Assembly: GCA_035492775.1 (NCBI GenBank)
Contig: DATJIW010000047.1
Coordinates: forward strand, 26,296-90,295
DNA: 64,000 bases
Reading direction: 5' to 3'
Source: DATJFQ01 sp035492775
Lineage (GTDB): Bacteria; Acidobacteriota; Vicinamibacteria; Vicinamibacterales; 2-12-FULL-66-21
Position numbers and translations under genes: made by a program. Below are positions 60,155 through 64,000 of the stretch, one piece after another. Below the pieces are notes generated by a model. It saw only the letters and a program-made list of their open reading frames with translations. It ran no database searches and had not been told where the DNA came from. Each line of letters begins with the position of its first letter. The stretch's first letter is position 1.

Positions 60155-61588
60155 TTGGCCACGCCAGAGCGCGACACGCCGTTCATCAAGGCGATGGGAC
60201 TGACCGACGTCGTTCTCATGAACGTCGTCGCCGTCGTCGGGATGCGATGGATTGCGAGAGGGGCCAGGGCCGGCCCCGCGTCCGTCACCCTGTGGCTGCT
60301 TGCGTGGCTGGCGTTCTGTGTTCCGCTTGCGGCCGCCGTCGCCGAGTTGGCCAAACGGTACCCCGATCAGGGCGGCATCTACGCCTGGACGCGCCGGGCG
60401 TTCGGCGGAGGGCATGCGTTCATCTGCGGATGGTGTCTGTGGGTGAATAATCTGTTCTACTTTCCATCGGTGCTGTTGTTCGGCGCCGCAAACTTTGCCG
60501 CGATCGGCGGCGCGCGATGGCAGGGCCTCGCAGACAGCCGTACCTTCGTCGTGATCTTCGTTCTCATCGGGATCTGGATTGCGGCCCTCGTCAGCATCGT
60601 CGGCCTTCGGACGGGCAAATGGCTGCAGAACGCGGGCACTGCCGGCGTCTGGATTCCGGCAGGGCTACTCATCGGCTGCGGAGTCTGGGCGGCCGTCCGC
60701 TACGGATCGGCGACACCGTTCACGGCGTCGACCGTAGTGCCGCGCGGCGATTTCGCCGACACCCTGGGTCTGTGGTCGGCGATGTGCTTTGCGTTCTCGG
60801 GATTCGAGATCACGTCGTTCATCGGTCAGGAGATCCGCCGGCCGGAACGTACGATCCCGCTTGGTGTGCTCATCGCCGGCATTGCGACGACGATTGTCTA
60901 CATCGCCGGATCGGCCTCGGTGCTCGCAGCCGTACCGTTCGAGTCATTGAAGGAGTTGAGCGGCATCACGGACGCCGTGCAGGCGGTCACCGCCCGCGTC
61001 GGCATCACCGGTCTCGGCGCGCTGACCGGCGCGCTCATCACGCTGAATGCCCTGGCGGGCACAGCATCGTGGACCGCCGGAGCCGCGCGGGTCCCGTTTG
61101 CCGCCGGCGTCGATTCGGCGCTGCCGGCTGCGTTCGCGCGGCTGCACCCGCGATTCCGAACGCCGCACGTGGCCCTGATCGTGCAGTCCGTTGCATCGTC
61201 CGTCATATTCATCGCGAGCCTTTTCATTGCCGTTGCCGGCAGGACCACGTCCATTCAGGATGCGTACGACATTCTGGTCAATCTCACCATCCTGATTTAC
61301 TTCGTGCCGTACCTGTATCTTTTCGCCGCGCTGGTGCGGCTGCGACGCCACCCTCTGACGGAGCGGACGTCCAGTCTCATTCCGGGCGGCCACGGTGGCG
61401 TATCGACCGTCGCAGCGATTGGATTCTCGGCCACGGCCATCGCGATCGCGCTGACGTTCGTGCCTCCGCCGCGCGGTGATGTGGCAACTTACGAAACCAA
61501 TCTGCTCGTTCAATCCGCGGTGATGTTCGCGCTCGGATGGTTCGCCTGGCGGCTGAGCCGCCGGCGATCGCAGCAAGGTGCGATATAG
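60155..61588 (+). CDS. APC-superfamily amino-acid permease
   Basis: 477 residues, 12 transmembrane helices, TTG start at 60155. APC features: GLTDVVLMNVVAVVGMRW in helix 1, AELAKRYPDQGGIYAWTRRAFG between helices 2 and 3 and SGFEITSFIGQEIRRPERTIP in helix 6. Substrate not determined. Only 3 nt after pyk, so probably co-transcribed. Confidence 0.9.
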   Translation: MATPERDTPFIKAMGLTDVVLMNVVAVVGMRWIARGARAGPASVTLWLLAWLAFCVPLAAAVAELAKRYPDQGGIYAWTRRAFGGGHAFICGWCLWVNNLFYFPSVLLFGAANFAAIGGARWQGLADSRTFVVIFVLIGIWIAALVSIVGLRTGKWLQNAGTAGVWIPAGLLIGCGVWAAVRYGSATPFTASTVVPRGDFADTLGLWSAMCFAFSGFEITSFIGQEIRRPERTIPLGVLIAGIATTIVYIAGSASVLAAVPFESLKELSGITDAVQAVTARVGITGLGALTGALITLNALAGTASWTAGAARVPFAAGVDSALPAAFARLHPRFRTPHVALIVQSVASSVIFIASLFIAVAGRTTSIQDAYDILVNLTILIYFVPYLYLFAALVRLRRHPLTERTSSLIPGGHGGVSTVAAIGFSATAIAIALTFVPPPRGDVATYETNLLVQSAVMFALGWFAWRLSRRRSQQGAI

Positions 61589-61589
61589 A
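61584..61589 (+). promoter_or_regulatory. -10 element for leaderless mbfA
   Basis: TATAGA 8 nt before the ATG at 61598. It overlaps the permease stop codon. No -35 seen. Confidence 0.4.
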
Positions 61590-61597
61590 CTGCTGGG

Positions 61598-62719
61598 ATG
61601 ACCGCAGATGCACCGCCGCCGGTCGCCGATGAATCCTGGGATCACCATTACGCCGACGAGCGCGACGCGGCATGGCTGTATCGCGAGCTGGCGAAGGTCG
61701 ATTCGATCGAGGAACGTCGCGATCTGTTCGCACGGCTCGCCGTCGTCGAAGACCAGCACGTCGCGCGATGGGAGGAACTGTTCAAGGGCGCCGGGCGGCC
61801 GTTACCGTCGTACAAGACGTCCATCCGAACGCGGCTTCTCGCGTGGGTCGCGCGCACCTTCGGCCCGTCGGGGATTCTTCCGCTGATCCTGGCCGAAGAA
61901 GGACGCGAGGTCCAGGCGTACCTGGGGCTCGCGCGTCAGGCATCTCACCGCGAGACGCACCAGGCGGCAGTCGACATTGCCTCGGACTCCGCCATCCACG
62001 CGCGCGAACTGGCCGAGGTGATGGGGCGCGAAGGGGAGCCGTGGCACGTCGGCGGCGCCGGCGGCATGCTCCGGAGCCTCGTCTACGGTTTCAACGACGG
62101 ACTGACGGCGAATTTCGGCCTCGTTGCCGGCGTGCTCGGCGCCGACGTCGCCTCGCACATCGTCATCATTACCGGCATCGCCGGATGCGCGTCGGACGCG
62201 CTGTCGATGGGAGCGAGCGGATACCTCGCGGCGAAGAGCGAGGCGGAAGTCCAGGCGCACCAGATCGAGATGGAACGGCGCGAGATGCGGCTGATGCCGG
62301 ATCTCGAAGAGCAGGAACTCGTGGTGATCTACGAGGCGAAGGGACTCACGCCCGAGCGCGCGCGCGAAACGGCGAAAGCGATGATGGCCGATCCGGCACG
62401 GGCACTCGAGACGCAGGTGCGCGAGGAGCTGAACATCCATCCTGCGGAATTGGAGCCGCTCAAGGACGGGTTCGTCACCGGCATCGCAACGTTCGTCGGC
62501 GCCTTCATTCCGATCGCGCCGTTCCTGTTCCTCGGGCACAGCACGGCCGTGTGGGTGTCGCTCGCCGTGAGCATGCTCGCGCACTTCGGCATCGGAGCGG
62601 CGCGGAGCATCTTCACCGGCCGCGGCATCTGGGCCAGCGGCCGCGACATGTTCCTCGTTGGTTTTGGAGTGGCAGCCGTCGGGTACGCGATCGGTGAGGC
62701 GATCACACGGCTGATGTGA
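61598..62719 (+). CDS. mbfA: MbfA-like ferritin/VIT1 iron exporter
   Basis: 373 residues. N-terminal rubrerythrin-like ferritin domain (about 15-145) with ERDAAWLYRELAKVDSIEERR and EDQHVARWEELF carrying iron ligands; the C-terminal part (155-370) is a VIT1/CCC1-type transporter of five helices (LVYGFNDGLTANFGLVAG, IVIITGIAGCASDALSMG). The fusion is that of membrane-bound ferritin A, which moves iron out of the cytoplasm to limit oxidative stress, fitting with sodC in the window. Confidence 0.88.
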   Translation: MTADAPPPVADESWDHHYADERDAAWLYRELAKVDSIEERRDLFARLAVVEDQHVARWEELFKGAGRPLPSYKTSIRTRLLAWVARTFGPSGILPLILAEEGREVQAYLGLARQASHRETHQAAVDIASDSAIHARELAEVMGREGEPWHVGGAGGMLRSLVYGFNDGLTANFGLVAGVLGADVASHIVIITGIAGCASDALSMGASGYLAAKSEAEVQAHQIEMERREMRLMPDLEEQELVVIYEAKGLTPERARETAKAMMADPARALETQVREELNIHPAELEPLKDGFVTGIATFVGAFIPIAPFLFLGHSTAVWVSLAVSMLAHFGIGAARSIFTGRGIWASGRDMFLVGFGVAAVGYAIGEAITRLM

Positions 62720-63178
62720 TCAGGGCTTCGCCCGGAGCGTCTGGACGTAGGTCACGATTTTCCAGACCTCGTCCTTCGACAGCTTGTCCTTGAACGCGGG
62801 CATCTTCGGGCGGGCGCGGCCGTTCCACGCCTTGTAGAAGACGACGCCGTCGGGGTTGCGCGCGGCGCGGCGCGCCTGCGTCAGGTCCATGTCCTCCTGA
62901 TGATCCGGATCTCCATCCGGTCCATCTCCCTTGCCGGAAGGTCCATGGCACCGCTTGCAGTTCTTGTCGAACAGCTGCTTGCCCTCGGCGACGGACTGAT
63001 CATTGCCGGCGAACGGATTTTTTTCATCCGAGGCGTCGGGTGGGATCGTCCATCCGTTGGGCGACGCGGACGGCGTCGTCTGTGGTTCGCCCTGCGACTG
63101 TCCTGCGAGCGAGACCGATGCCGCGAAGGCCGTCGTGAAGACGACCGCAGCGATGCCGAGACTGACCCGTGTACGCAT
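62720..63178 (-). CDS. Secreted class I c-type cytochrome
   Basis: 152 residues. Signal peptide 1-26 (SLAGQ). Single haem site CKRCH with an axial methionine candidate in PKMPAFKDKLSK. A periplasmic electron carrier. The start at 63178 lies 6 nt from a TATCAT on the minus strand, and the -10 overlaps that of the divergent LOG gene. Convergent with mbfA (adjacent stops). Confidence 0.88.
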   Translation of the reverse strand: MRTRVSLGIAAVVFTTAFAASVSLAGQSQGEPQTTPSASPNGWTIPPDASDEKNPFAGNDQSVAEGKQLFDKNCKRCHGPSGKGDGPDGDPDHQEDMDLTQARRAARNPDGVVFYKAWNGRARPKMPAFKDKLSKDEVWKIVTYVQTLRAKP

Positions 63179-63184
63179 CCCGCA

Positions 63185-63194
63185 ATGATACAGT
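63185..63194. promoter_or_regulatory. Overlapping divergent -10 elements of cytochrome c and LOG genes
   Basis: Minus-strand TATCAT (63185-63190, 6 nt from the cytochrome ATG) overlaps by two bases plus-strand TACAGT (63189-63194, 9 nt from the LOG ATG). Start codons are 25 bp apart, as in the aspA/fumarase pair. Confidence 0.5.
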
Positions 63195-63203
63195 TTTTGC
63201 GGT

Positions 63204-64000
63204 ATGGACAACCAGCCGCTGGCCTACTTCGACCGTGAATTCCTCGACAGTGACGAAGCCAGGCCGATGCGCATCATCGCGGAATACCTGCAGCCGCTGC
63301 GCCGGTTCCGGGAGCAGAACATCCAGGACACCGTCGTGTTCTTCGGCTCGGCGCGCGTGCACAGCCGCGTGGCCGCTGAGCGGGCGCTGAACCGGCTCCG
63401 CGCGGGCAAGCGGGGGAGCGACTACGCCGCCGCGTTGAAGCGAAGCCGCAAGGCGTTGGAGTGGTCGCGATATTACGAGGATGCACGCGAGCTGGCGCAC
63501 CAGCTCACGAAGTGGAGCATTTCGCTCGACGAGCCGCGGCATCGCTTCGTTGTCTGTTCGGGCGGCGGCCCGGGGATCATGGAAGCGGCCAACCGCGGCG
63601 CCCACGAAGCCGGCGGCAAGACGATCGGGCTGAATATCCGGCTGCCGTACGAGCAAGGCGCGAACAAGTACATCACCGAGGGCCTGCATTTCGAATTCCA
63701 CTACTTCTTCATGCGGAAGTTCTGGTTTGCGTATCTCTCCACGGCGATGGTGATTTTCCCAGGCGGGTTCGGCACCTGCGACGAACTCTTTGAAATCCTG
63801 ACGCTCGCACAGACCGACAAGCTGTCAAAAAAACTCGCGGTCGTGTTGTATGGCAGCGAGTATTGGAATGAGGTCCTCAACCTTGGTCCCATGGCCGAGT
63901 GGGGAGCGATTGCCGAGCAGGACATCACGCTGTTGAATCATGCCGATACGCCCACGGAGGCGTTCGAGTGTCTGCGCGATCACCTCGTCGAGCATCACCT
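63204..64000 (+). CDS. LOG-family protein (lysine decarboxylase-like/nucleotide phosphoribohydrolase), cut by window end
   Basis: At least 265 residues; the end lies outside. Rossmann fold with VCSGGGPGIMEAANRGAHEAGG and the PGGFGTCDELFEI motif of LOG proteins, which cleave nucleoside 5'-monophosphates and are often misannotated as lysine decarboxylase. The N-terminal 60 residues form an extension before the FFGSARV strand, and a helical insertion with many Arg/Lys follows it. ATG at 63204. Confidence 0.88.
   Translation, partial: MDNQPLAYFDREFLDSDEARPMRIIAEYLQPLRRFREQNIQDTVVFFGSARVHSRVAAERALNRLRAGKRGSDYAAALKRSRKALEWSRYYEDARELAHQLTKWSISLDEPRHRFVVCSGGGPGIMEAANRGAHEAGGKTIGLNIRLPYEQGANKYITEGLHFEFHYFFMRKFWFAYLSTAMVIFPGGFGTCDELFEILTLAQTDKLSKKLAVVLYGSEYWNEVLNLGPMAEWGAIAEQDITLLNHADTPTEAFECLRDHLVEHH

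Noticed and set aside
58862..60415. A 517-aa minus-strand ORF opposite pyk
   Set aside because: Pure shadow of the pyruvate kinase frame, rich in Arg/His/Asp with no domain.

Overview
The window is about 64 kb of high-GC bacterial chromosome, densely packed with short intergenic gaps, many four-base start/stop overlaps and frequent GTG/TTG starts. Secreted beta-barrel proteins, periplasmic peptidases, SodC and a c-type cytochrome point to a Gram-negative, oxygen-exposed heterotroph. The mix (paired M16 peptidases, an exported methyltransferase, MbfA-type ferritin/VIT fusion, tRNA-Sec, DUF433/PIN-like pair) looks most like Acidobacteriota of the Vicinamibacteria type. That placement is an inference from gene content; no rRNA gene is present.

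Layout. 1-6.7 kb: 5' part of ileS (minus), a LecA-like secreted protein, then an operon of an active and an inactive M16 peptidase, a HAD phosphatase and a GNAT protein. 6.7-9.9 kb (minus): moaE-moaD, then prfA-prmC-HIT behind a 24-bp tandem repeat. 10-17.5 kb: a helical protein, a beta-barrel protein, thiD, bioY, then a minus-strand operon aspA, exported methyltransferase, polyprenyl synthase, AlkP-type membrane protein. 17.6-22.8 kb: class I fumarase divergent from aspA, pgi, erpA, PHP phosphatase and a degenerate ABC ATPase. 22.8-23.3 kb: tRNA-Sec beside an array of about 36-bp GC hairpin repeats. 23.3-27 kb: HAD, sodC, YdcF, cold-shock protein with a long leader, mocA, DUF1990, tRNA-Ala(GGC).

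27.2-32.2 kb is the most accessory-looking part: a broken PIN-like toxin with a DUF433 partner, an ECF sigma/anti-sigma pair, a VOC remnant, a Cdd1-like HhH protein, VOC and WYL-regulator genes and small hypotheticals. 32.3-38 kb: M48 peptidase, potassium-channel-like protein, DUF2059, ankyrin protein, S9 peptidase. 38-46 kb: a Pro/Ala-rich secreted protein, an AddB-like nuclease, an AddA-like helicase without nuclease domain, and DUF488. 46-50.7 kb: three tiny proteins (two zinc ribbons), a miniature DnaJ, two membrane proteins, the Fe-S carrier Mrp and an MFS transporter. 50.8-54.5 kb: a second M16 pair and an alcohol dehydrogenase. 54.5-64 kb: alpha/beta hydrolase, rhodanese, amidase operon, pyk, APC permease, MbfA, cytochrome c and a LOG-family protein cut by the window end.

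The most striking genome-scale signal is regulatory. At least fourteen start codons lie 6-9 nt downstream of a -10-like hexamer, several with a good -35 at exactly 17 bp and no Shine-Dalgarno, suggesting widespread leaderless transcription. In two places (aspA/fumarase and cytochrome c/LOG) divergent genes share one overlapping -10 within about 25 bp. No complete new defence or biosynthetic system was found; the best leads are these promoters, the hairpin array by tRNA-Sec, a TCCACA motif repeated four times at exactly 11-bp spacing, and the pseudo-ATPase next to tRNA-Sec.
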